Below are positions 6,383 to 13,000 of a stretch of DNA of 13,213 nt, one piece after another. Position numbers and translations under genes: made by a program. Location of the stretch: NCBI GenBank assembly GCA_003242195.1, contig QGUQ01000014.1, forward strand, positions 1 through 13,213, read 5' to 3'. Below the pieces are notes generated by a model. It was not told where the DNA came from and did no database searches. It was given only the letters and a program-made list of their open reading frames with translations. Numbering within the stretch: the stretch's first letter is position 1; every line of letters starts with the position of its first letter. This DNA is from Bacillota bacterium (lineage in GTDB: Bacteria; Bacillota; Sulfobacillia; Thermaerobacterales; Thermaerobacteraceae).

Positions 6383-7434
6383 GCGCAGCCGTGTTGAAGG
6401 ACGCCCTCGAACGGGTGCTGGCGGGCGGGAACCTGACGGCCGAGGAGGCCGAGAGGGCCATGGACGCCATCATGTCCGGCGAGGCGACGCCCGCCCAGGT
6501 GGCTGGCTATCTCATCGCCCTGCGCATGAAGGGGGAGACGCCGGCGGAGATCGCCGGCTCGGCCCGGGCCATGCGGCGCCACGCCACGCGGGTGGTGACG
6601 CGCCGGCAGGGGGTCGTGGACACCTGTGGCACCGGCGGCGACGGCAGCCACACCTTCAACATCTCCACCCTGGCGGCCATCGTGGTGGCCGCGGCGGGCG
6701 CACCGGTGGCCAAGCATGGCAACCGCTCCGTCTCCAGCCGGTGCGGCAGCGCCGACGTGCTGGAAGCCCTGGGCGTCCGCCTCGACCTGGAGCCGGACGA
6801 CCTGGGCCGGTGCCTGGACGAGATCGGCCTGGTCTTCCTTTTCGCCCCGCGCCTGCACGGCGCCATGCGCCATGCCGCCGGACCGCGGCGGGAGCTGGGC
6901 GTGCGAACCATCTTCAACCTGCTGGGGCCGCTGACCAATCCCGTGGGGGCTCGCTACCAGTTGCTGGGCGTCTACGCGCCCGAACTGGTGGAGCCCATTG
7001 CCCGTGTGCTGGCCGAGCTGGGCGTCGAGCGTGCCCTCGTCGTGCACGGCCAGCCCGGCCTGGACGAGATCTCCGTCTGCGGTCCCACCCTGGTGGCGCG
7101 GGTGGAAGGGGGCGACATCCGCCTCCAGCGGGTGGAGCCGGCAGACGTGGGCCTGCCCGTGTACCCGGTGGAGGCCCTGGCGGGGGGCGATGCCAGCGAG
7201 AATGCGGCCATTGCCCGGCGCATCCTGGCTGGGGAACGGGGCCCGCGCCGCGACGCGGTGCTCCTCAATGCCGCCGGCGCCCTGTTGGCAGCGGGACTCG
7301 CCGGTGATCTGCGGGAAGGGATGGACATCGCGGCCCGCTGCATTGACAGCGGCGCGGCCGGAGAGAAGCTGGAGGAACTGGTGCGGCTGACCCGGACCTT
7401 GGCCGGACGGCTCGCGGAGGAGGCGGCGGGATGA
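6379..7434 (+). CDS. trpD: Anthranilate phosphoribosyltransferase
   Basis: It transfers the phosphoribosyl group from PRPP to anthranilate. The protein is 351 residues, typical for the family. The helical N-terminal domain holds LTAEEAERAMDAIMSGEATPAQVAGYLIALR. The PRPP/anthranilate site is clear: VDTCGTGGDGSHTFNIST (80-97) with the glycine loop GTGGD at 84-88, then KHGNRSVSSRCGSADVLEALG (112-132). FNLLGPLTNP is intact further on. The ATG at 6379 overlaps the trpG stop as ATGA, with GGAGGGGGAG just upstream. It is not fused to TrpG, unlike the enterobacterial arrangement. Confidence 0.97.
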   Translation: MSAAVLKDALERVLAGGNLTAEEAERAMDAIMSGEATPAQVAGYLIALRMKGETPAEIAGSARAMRRHATRVVTRRQGVVDTCGTGGDGSHTFNISTLAAIVVAAAGAPVAKHGNRSVSSRCGSADVLEALGVRLDLEPDDLGRCLDEIGLVFLFAPRLHGAMRHAAGPRRELGVRTIFNLLGPLTNPVGARYQLLGVYAPELVEPIARVLAELGVERALVVHGQPGLDEISVCGPTLVARVEGGDIRLQRVEPADVGLPVYPVEALAGGDASENAAIARRILAGERGPRRDAVLLNAAGALLAAGLAGDLREGMDIAARCIDSGAAGEKLEELVRLTRTLAGRLAEEAAG

Positions 7435-7475
7435 ACCGCGGGATCCCGGGCCGGGCAAGGGGGGTGGCGGGATGA
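7431..7475 (+). CDS. 14-codon open frame bridging trpD and trpC (putative)
   Basis: ATG at 7431 overlaps the trpD stop (ATGA) and the frame ends at TGA 7473-7475, which overlaps the trpC ATG (ATGA). The product would be MNRGIPGRARGVAG. A strong SD, GGAGGAGG (7416-7423), lies seven bases before this ATG, better than the one before trpC. The 14-base string GGCGGGATGAACCG occurs at 7425-7438 and again at 7466-7479, so the trpC start region appears duplicated. It may simply relay ribosomes; a functional peptide is not implied. Confidence 0.35.
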   Translation: MNRGIPGRARGVAG

Positions 7476-8386
7476 ACCGGCTGGAGCGCATCGTCGCCAG
7501 CGTCCGGCGCCGCTTGGCGGAGCGCCGGGCCGCCGTGCCGGAGGCGGAACTGGAGGCGCAGGCGGCTACGGCCCTGGCCCGCTCTCCGCGCCGCAGCCTG
7601 CGGGCGGCCATCGCCGGCGGCCGGCACCGGCCGGCGCCACACATCATCGCCGAGATCAAGCGGGCCTCCCCGGCGGCGGGCGTGCTGGCAGGGGGAGGAG
7701 ATCCGGCCGCCTTCGACTCCCTGGCCCAGGCCCGCCGCTATGCCCGGGGCGGGGCGGCGGCCATCAGCGTGGTGACGGAGCCGGATCACTTCCACGGCGA
7801 TCCCGGGGACCTGGCCCGCGTGCGGCCTTTGGGGCTGCCGGTGTTGCGCAAGGATTTCATCCTCTCCCGCTACCAGTTGTTGGAGTCGGCCTTGCTGGGC
7901 GCCGACGCCGTCCTGCTCATCGCCCGGATCCTCCCACCGGTGGAACTGGGGCGGCTGCTCCGGGAGGCGACCTCCTTGGGCCTGGAGGCGCTGGTGGAGA
8001 TCAACGACGAGCGGGACGCCGAGGTGGCCCTGGACGCCGGTGCCACGCTGATCGGCATCAACAACCGGGACCTGAGGACCTTCGAGGTCGATCGGCAGCG
8101 TACCGCACGGCTGCTGCCCCTCCTGCCGCCCACGGTGACGCTGGTGGCCGCCAGCGGCATTGCTACTCCGGAGGACGCCCGCCGGCTGCACGCCCTGGGA
8201 GCCGACGCCTGCCTCGTGGGCGAGGCCTTGATGCGTAGCGCCCAGCCCGAGGTCTGGCTGGCCCGCGCCGCTGGGACCATCGAGGCTGGCCAGGGAGAGA
8301 CCGGAGGCGATACCGAGCCGGGTTCCCCGGCGCTGGGGAGAGCCGGGGCGGGCACCGCCGTAACCGCGCCGGAGGGGGGCAGATGA
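7472..8386 (+). CDS. trpC: Indole-3-glycerol phosphate synthase
   Basis: It closes the pyrrole ring of 1-(o-carboxyphenylamino)-1-deoxyribulose 5-phosphate to give indole-3-glycerol phosphate. The 304-residue TIM barrel shows IIAEIKRASPAAG with Glu61 and Lys63, SVVTEPDHFHGD (99-110), PVLRKDFI with Lys127, ALVEIN with Glu176, GINNRDLRTF with Asn197, and SGI at 228-230. These match the known catalytic set, except that the residue before Ser228 is Ala227 (VAASGI) where the family normally has Glu (ESGI). A Gly/Ala/Glu-rich tail (about 265-304) lengthens it beyond the usual 250-270. The ATG at 7472 follows AAGGGGGG and the bridging mini-ORF, and is unfused to trpF. Confidence 0.95.
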   Translation: MNRLERIVASVRRRLAERRAAVPEAELEAQAATALARSPRRSLRAAIAGGRHRPAPHIIAEIKRASPAAGVLAGGGDPAAFDSLAQARRYARGGAAAISVVTEPDHFHGDPGDLARVRPLGLPVLRKDFILSRYQLLESALLGADAVLLIARILPPVELGRLLREATSLGLEALVEINDERDAEVALDAGATLIGINNRDLRTFEVDRQRTARLLPLLPPTVTLVAASGIATPEDARRLHALGADACLVGEALMRSAQPEVWLARAAGTIEAGQGETGGDTEPGSPALGRAGAGTAVTAPEGGR

Positions 8387-9099
8387 TGGTGCGGCTCTGG
8401 GTCAAGATCTGCGGCATCCGGGACGAGGAGGCGGCCCTGGCCGCCCTGGAGGCCGGCGCCGACGCCATCGGCTTCGTGTTCGCCGAGAGCCCGCGGCGGG
8501 TGGACCCGGCCACCACCGGGCGCATCGCTGCGACCCTGCGCGCCCGGGCCGCGGCGGCCGGGCTGCCCATTCCGGCGCTGGTTGGGGTGTTCGTCAATGC
8601 CCCGGTGGAGCGAGTGCTCGCCACGGCCCGGGCCGCCGGCCTGACCCACGTCCAGCTCCACGGGGACGAGGGGGACACGGACGTGCAAGCCCTCCAGGCT
8701 TCCGGCTTGTCCGTGATCAAGGCCGTGGGCGTGGCGCCGGGGACACCCCTGCCCCCCAACGCCCTGTCGACCCCCGCCGACCTGGTGCTCCTGGACCGGT
8801 GCGAGCCCGGGCGGCGTGGTGGTACCGGCCGCACCGCGGATTGGGTGGTGGCGGCGGCCGTGGCCCAACGGCGGCCGGTGATCCTGGCCGGCGGGCTCAG
8901 GCCCGACAACGTGGCGGAGGCGGTGCGGGCCGTTCGCCCCTGGGGCGTCGACATCTCCAGCGGGGTGGAGCGGGCCCGCGGCGTCAAGGACCCCCACCTC
9001 ATCGCCCGCTTCGTCCGCGCCGCCCGGCTCGCCTGGGAGGAGGTGCGGGCGGGCACGGAGGCGGACGCCCGGGAACCGGCCGCGGAGACCCCGGCGTGA
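8383..9099 (+). CDS. trpF: Phosphoribosylanthranilate isomerase
   Basis: It performs the Amadori rearrangement of phosphoribosylanthranilate. The 238 residues include VKICGIRDEEAA with catalytic Cys10, GADAIGFVFAESPRRV (25-40), VQLHGDE (90-96), the general acid Asp138 in LVLLDRC, GGTG (146-149), LAGGLRPDNV and DISSGVE (190-196). Two ATGs in tandem are possible: 8383 overlaps the trpC stop, and 8386 begins on its last base. GGAGG (8371-8375) is seven bases from the first, which is chosen. The C-terminal ~18 residues are a polar Ala/Glu tail not needed for the fold. Confidence 0.95.
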   Translation: MMVRLWVKICGIRDEEAALAALEAGADAIGFVFAESPRRVDPATTGRIAATLRARAAAAGLPIPALVGVFVNAPVERVLATARAAGLTHVQLHGDEGDTDVQALQASGLSVIKAVGVAPGTPLPPNALSTPADLVLLDRCEPGRRGGTGRTADWVVAAAVAQRRPVILAGGLRPDNVAEAVRAVRPWGVDISSGVERARGVKDPHLIARFVRAARLAWEEVRAGTEADAREPAAETPA

Positions 9100-9200
9100 A
9101 GGCGTGGTTGCGCCGCCGCCGGGCCCCGCCGCTCGATGACGACACGCGCCCAGCACGAGTCGAGTCGGGAAGGGGAGAGGAGAGACTACCATGGCCGTGA
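9096..9200 (+). CDS. 34-codon open frame bridging trpF and trpB (putative)
   Basis: GTG at 9096 overlaps the trpF stop (GTGA). The frame runs through the 91-base trpF-trpB gap and stops at TGA 9198-9200, ten bases inside trpB. The product would be basic and low-complexity, starting MKAWLRRRRAPPLDDD. The SD before it is weak (GGAGA, about seven bases away). Such a stop-free run is easily produced by chance at this GC content; it is listed because it would keep ribosomes moving toward trpB. Confidence 0.2.
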   Translation: MKAWLRRRRAPPLDDDTRPARVESGRGEERLPWP

Positions 9201-10477
9201 CCTTGCCGGACGAACGGGGCTACTTCGGACGCTTTGGCGGTCGCTACGTACCAGAGACGGTGATCGCGGCCCTGGAAGAACTGGACCGGGCCTACCGGGA
9301 GGCGATGGCCGACGAGGCGTTCCGCCGGGAGGTGGACCACTACCTGCGGGAGTACTGCGGCCGGCCTACCCCCCTCTACCGCGCCGACCGCCTGGCTGCC
9401 GCCTGCGGCAACGAGCGGGTCCGCTTGTACCTCAAGCGCGAGGACCTGAACCACACCGGCGCCCACAAGATCAACAACGCCCTGGGCCAGGCGCTGCTGG
9501 CCCGGCGCATGGGCAAGCGGCGGGTCATCGCGGAGACGGGCGCAGGCCAGCACGGCGTGGCCACCGCCACCGCGGCCGCGGTTCTCGGTCTAGAGTGCGA
9601 GGTCTTCATGGGGGCCGAGGACATGCGCCGCCAGCAGCTCAACGTCTACCGCATGGAGCTGCTGGGCGCGCGGGTGCGCCCGGTGGACTCGGGGACGGCG
9701 ACCCTCAAGGAGGCCGTCAACGAGGCCATCCGCGAGTGGGTAACCCGGGTCCGCGACACCCACTATGTCATCGGCTCGGTGGTGGGGCCGCACCCCTACC
9801 CGCGGATCGTCCGCGACTTCCAGGCGGTGATCGGCCGGGAGGCCCGAGCCCAGGTGCTGGAGCGGGAGGGGCGCCTGCCCGACGTTTTGGTGGCGTGCGT
9901 GGGCGGTGGCAGCAATGCGATGGGCCTGTTCCACGCCTTCGTGGACGACCCGGGCGTGCAGCTGATCGGCGTGGAGGCCGGGGGGAAGGGCCTGGCCAGC
10001 GGCCTGCACGCGGCCGCCCTGACCGCCGGGCGACCCGGCATCCTGCACGGCGCCCTCAGCTACCTCTTGCAGGACGAGGACGGGCAGGTGCTACCCGCCC
10101 ACTCGGTGTCGGCGGGGCTGGACTACCCGGGGGTGGGGCCGGAACACGCCTACCTGCAGGACACCGGCCGGGCGCGGTACGAGGCGGTGACCGACGAGGA
10201 AGCCCTGGAGGCGTTCGAACTGCTGGCGCGGACGGAGGGTATCATCCCCGCCCTGGAGAGCGCCCACGCCGTCGCCTACCTGCGGCGGCTGCTGCCGGGG
10301 CTGCCTGCCGGCAGCGTGGTGGTGGTCTGCCTCTCGGGGCGGGGCGACAAGGACGTAGCGGAGGTGGCCCGGCTGCGGGGCCGCACCGTGGGTAACGATG
10401 CTGCGGGCCGCGCCGCTGTGGGCGCCGCGACGACCGCGGCATCCGGATCCGGAAGCGGAAAGGAGGCAGGGCGGTGA
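9191..10477 (+). CDS. trpB: Tryptophan synthase beta chain
   Basis: It joins indole, received through the channel from TrpA, to serine using PLP. The 428 residues begin with GYFGRFGGRYVPET, the usual TrpB1 start. HTGAHKINN (88-96) carries the PLP Lys93, AETGAGQHG (114-122) the catalytic Glu115, and GGGSNA (238-243) the phosphate loop. Also present are GLDYPGVGPEHA (309-320) and the C-terminal LSGRGDKD (381-388). This is the standard TrpA-dependent form. Residues after about 398 are a Gly/Ala/Ser-rich tail. The ATG at 9191 follows GAGAGGAGAG, and the stop overlaps trpA as GTGA. Confidence 0.98.
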   Translation: MAVTLPDERGYFGRFGGRYVPETVIAALEELDRAYREAMADEAFRREVDHYLREYCGRPTPLYRADRLAAACGNERVRLYLKREDLNHTGAHKINNALGQALLARRMGKRRVIAETGAGQHGVATATAAAVLGLECEVFMGAEDMRRQQLNVYRMELLGARVRPVDSGTATLKEAVNEAIREWVTRVRDTHYVIGSVVGPHPYPRIVRDFQAVIGREARAQVLEREGRLPDVLVACVGGGSNAMGLFHAFVDDPGVQLIGVEAGGKGLASGLHAAALTAGRPGILHGALSYLLQDEDGQVLPAHSVSAGLDYPGVGPEHAYLQDTGRARYEAVTDEEALEAFELLARTEGIIPALESAHAVAYLRRLLPGLPAGSVVVVCLSGRGDKDVAEVARLRGRTVGNDAAGRAAVGAATTAASGSGSGKEAGR

Positions 10478-11424
10478 CAGCGATGCACCCCCATCCCGCT
10501 ACGGGAGAGGGTAGCGGGACGGCTGGGGCCCTGACCGGCAACCGGCTGGATGCGGCCTTCTCCCGCGCCCGGCAGGAAGGCCGGGCGGCGCTCCTCGTCT
10601 ACATTACCGCGGGTCACCCCGACCTGGAGACCACCCGCCGGCTGGTCCCAGCCCTCTTCGCCGCCGGCGCGGACGTGCTGGAACTGGGCATGCCCTTCTC
10701 CGACCCGCTGGCCGATGGGCCGACCATCCAGCGCTCCACCCAGCAGGCCCTCCGGCAGGGCGTGCGCCTGCGCGACGTCCTGAGCCTGGCCAGGGAACTG
10801 CGGGATGGGGGCCTGGACCGGCCGCTGGTCCTCCTGACGTACGCCAACCCGCTGCTGGTCAACGGCCTGCTGGACGACCCGTCGCCCCTGGCCCGGGCCG
10901 GCTTCGACGGGGTGATCGTGCCCGACCTGCCGTCGGTGGAGAGCGAGGAGGTGGCGGCGGCCTTCGCCGCGGTCGGGATCCACCTCATCCCCTTCGTGGC
11001 GCCCACCAGCCCCGACGAGCATGTGCGCCGTGTCGCCTCCGGCCGCGGCGGGTTCGTCTACTGCGTGTCCGTCACCGGCGTGACGGGAGCCCGTCACCGG
11101 TTACCTGGGGGTGTGGTGGATCTGTTGCGGCGGGTGCGGGCGGCCGGGCCGCGGCCGGTGGCCATCGGTTTCGGCGTCTCGGGCCCGGAGCAGGCCCGGG
11201 AGCTGGCGGCCCATGCGGATGGGATCATCGTGGGCTCGGCACTGGTGGAACGCATCGACCGGGCGGCCGGCGACCCTCAGGGTGCCGGCGCCGGTGCCGG
11301 CCCGGGAGGGGACGACCGGGCGTCCGCGGTGGTGGCGGCGGCCGCCGAGTTCGTGGCGTCCCTCCGGCAGGCCATCGACCCGGGTGGCCGGCAACCTGCT
11401 CAGCTGTTGCGCCCGTCGCCGTGA
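10474..11424 (+). CDS. trpA: Tryptophan synthase alpha chain
   Basis: It cleaves indole-3-glycerol phosphate to indole and glyceraldehyde 3-phosphate, and works as the alpha2beta2 complex with TrpB. The 316-residue TIM barrel contains YITAGHPD (43-50), ELGMPFSDPLADGP (70-83) with catalytic Glu70 and Asp81 (E49/D60 of the enterobacterial enzyme), PDLP, SVTGVTGAR and IVGSALVERI. About 20 residues precede the usual start, and a Gly/Ala-rich insertion (about 266-283) sits before the last helix. The GTG at 10474 is fixed by a textbook AAAGGAGG seven bases upstream and by the GTGA overlap with trpB; the in-frame ATG at 10483 is too far from it. This is the last operon gene. Its final 25 bases overlap the convergent minus-strand gene. 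Confidence 0.97.
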   Translation: MTAMHPHPATGEGSGTAGALTGNRLDAAFSRARQEGRAALLVYITAGHPDLETTRRLVPALFAAGADVLELGMPFSDPLADGPTIQRSTQQALRQGVRLRDVLSLARELRDGGLDRPLVLLTYANPLLVNGLLDDPSPLARAGFDGVIVPDLPSVESEEVAAAFAAVGIHLIPFVAPTSPDEHVRRVASGRGGFVYCVSVTGVTGARHRLPGGVVDLLRRVRAAGPRPVAIGFGVSGPEQARELAAHADGIIVGSALVERIDRAAGDPQGAGAGAGPGGDDRASAVVAAAAEFVASLRQAIDPGGRQPAQLLRPSP

Positions 11425-11771
11425 TCGGGCTCGATCACGGCGCTTTCCCATGCCTCCGGGTCCTCGATCAGAGACTGGGCGACACGGTGGAGCACGTGGC
11501 CCAGTTCCGTCCAGCGGTCGGCGGCGTCCTTGCCGAGAGGGAAGACGGAAGCATTGCCCTCCCGGTCCCAGGTCACCAGCGCCGACGCGGCGCTCCCTTC
11601 CGGCAGCGTGGGTAGCCCGTAACCGGCACCGCGCATGACGGAGAGCACAATGCCGAACCACAGGACCGGGCTCACCTGGCGCAGCGTCCCCTGCACGGGG
11701 GCACTGGCGTTGCCGGGGACGTATCCGTAGTGCCAGCTCGTGTGCTCGGGATCGAACATCCACACGTGCAC
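11400..11771 (-). CDS. Hypothetical protein, 123 residues, no recognised family
   Basis: I do not recognise this protein. The frame extends upstream, but the first credible start is the GTG at 11771, which has GGAGG nine bases upstream; before that the translation looks non-coding. It starts MHVWMFDPEHTSWHYGY and has an aromatic-rich N-terminus. A moderately hydrophobic stretch VSPVLWFGIVLSVM (about 33-46) is too short and mixed to be a sure membrane span. The C-terminal half is acidic with a probable helix, DRWTELGHVLHRVAQSL. It lies about 170 bases after the DUF4097 gene and may be read from the same transcript. The last 25 bases overlap trpA. Real coding is likely but not certain. Confidence 0.6.
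   Translation of the reverse strand: MHVWMFDPEHTSWHYGYVPGNASAPVQGTLRQVSPVLWFGIVLSVMRGAGYGLPTLPEGSAASALVTWDREGNASVFPLGKDAADRWTELGHVLHRVAQSLIEDPEAWESAVIEPDHGDGRNS
11417..11442 (+). terminator. Perfect stem-loop over the trpA stop codon
   Basis: CGCCGTGATCG (11417-11427) and CGATCACGGCG (11432-11442) form a perfect 11-bp stem with a 4-base loop. The trpA stop TGA (11422-11424) lies in the left arm. CTTTCCC follows, a weak pyrimidine tract, so it could end the trp transcript or protect its 3' end. On the minus strand the same bases are inside the hypothetical gene, so it should not act as that gene's terminator. Confidence 0.55.
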
Positions 11772-11941
11772 GGTTTGGAACCTCCATATCCCGCAGGGCG
11801 TGAAGGGTGGCGAGGGGACGGGGCTGTGCCGTGCGGTAGGTGCGGGTTTCGTCCCTGCCCTGGGTGGCGCCGCGCCCTGCCGTCTGGCAGGCAGCGCCAT
11901 CCAGGGCCACATGCAGCATTCCCCGGGTGCGGCGGCGGCAT

Positions 11942-13000
11942 TCATGCGCCCTGCTCGAGTTGCCCGAGCAGCCGGTCCGCCTCGTCCACATCGATGTCCC
12001 CCCGCGCCAGGGCCTCCAGCACGTCGCGGGCCGAGCGGGGCCTGGCGGCGCCGGCCCCCGGCCCAGCCCCCGCGGTGGCCTGCTCCCCCTGCGCATCGTG
12101 GAGGCCATGCGATCCCTGCGCGTCCCGTCGTGCCTGCTGCGCCGGCGCGACCCGGGTCTCCTGGCCGGCCGGGGCCTCCTGCCCGGCCGGGCTGGGTTCC
12201 GCCCGCTTCCCGATTACGCGGATGCTGCCGGCGCCGGTGGCCAGCCGGATGACGCCGTCTCCCGGGCCGAGCACGTCCACCGACCGCAGGCCAAATCCGC
12301 CGCGGCGTCCGACCTGAATGCCGGTGGCGTCATGAATGCTCCCGGCGCCCGTCTGCAGTTCGAGCCGGCCGCCGGCGACGCCGGTGCGCTCCAGGACGAT
12401 GTTGCCGAAGCCCGAACGAACATCCAGATCGGCGTTGCCGTCGGTCAGGGGACGCAACTCCACGGAGCCGGCGCCGGTGGTGATCTGCCCCCGGCGTTCA
12501 AGCCATGCCTGGAAACGGACGTCGCCGGCACCGGTGCGGACGGCCAGGGCGGTCAGGCGGCCGCCCGAGACGTTCACGTCCCCGGCGCCGGTGGTCACGT
12601 CCAGCTCGCCCTGGTGGTCCCGTACCTCCACATTCCCGGCCCCGCTCCGGACCCGGAGATGCCCGCGCCCTGCCTCCGAGCGCACGTTCCCGGCCCGGAC
12701 CTCAACCGTGCAATCGCAACGCAGGTGCCGGAGTTCGACACCGCCAGTGGTTTCGACGCGGCAGGCCGCCACGGATCCCGGCAGGGTCACCGCCAGCCGC
12801 TCGGCGGCCGGCAGCAACCACCCCCGCAACCGCGGCAGACGAAGGATCAGCGTCTCTCCCTGCCGCTCGGCGCTGGCATCGGCGGGACCCTCGTACACCA
12901 GAGTGTCGCCCCCCTGGCGAATCTCCACGTCCGCCCGCCCGGCCATGATCTCCACGCGCCGGATGCCCGCCCCTTCCATGGTTTGGATCCGCTCGCTCAT
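11942..13000 (-). CDS. Soluble DUF4097-family repeat protein with C-terminal SHOCT-like helical module
   Basis: The 352-residue protein has no signal peptide or membrane segment, so it is predicted to be cytoplasmic. An N-terminal beta region (1-100) is followed by a ladder of strand-turn units with the turn (Thr/Ser)-Gly-Ala-Gly. These start at residues 119, 137, 156, 175, 196 (SGFG), 217 and 255, followed by Asp/Ser/Asn and an aliphatic residue. A Gln/Ala/Gly-rich linker (about 266-320) leads to ARDVLEALARGDIDVDEADRLLGQL (324-348), a two-helix module resembling SHOCT-like ends of YvlB/LiaX-type proteins. The ATG at 13000 overlaps the upstream stop as ATGA, with GGAGG seven bases before it. 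Related Bacillota proteins are tied to cell-envelope stress; applying that here is inference. Confidence 0.85.
   Translation of the reverse strand: MSERIQTMEGAGIRRVEIMAGRADVEIRQGGDTLVYEGPADASAERQGETLILRLPRLRGWLLPAAERLAVTLPGSVAACRVETTGGVELRHLRCDCTVEVRAGNVRSEAGRGHLRVRSGAGNVEVRDHQGELDVTTGAGDVNVSGGRLTALAVRTGAGDVRFQAWLERRGQITTGAGSVELRPLTDGNADLDVRSGFGNIVLERTGVAGGRLELQTGAGSIHDATGIQVGRRGGFGLRSVDVLGPGDGVIRLATGAGSIRVIGKRAEPSPAGQEAPAGQETRVAPAQQARRDAQGSHGLHDAQGEQATAGAGPGAGAARPRSARDVLEALARGDIDVDEADRLLGQLEQGA

Noticed and set aside
1021..9192. Very long open frames opposite or out of frame with the hydrolase and trp genes (for example 1021-2223, 6157-7659 and 7870-9192 on the minus strand; 150-2186 on the plus strand)
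   Set aside because: They overlap genes with clear catalytic motifs. Their translations are rich in Arg/Pro/Gly/Ala with no domain pattern, as expected for shadow frames at about 70% GC.
11875..11892. Small inverted repeat CCTGCC/GGCAGG in the gap after the second DUF4097 gene
   Set aside because: The stem is short and has no T-tract on the minus strand, so it is not a convincing terminator.
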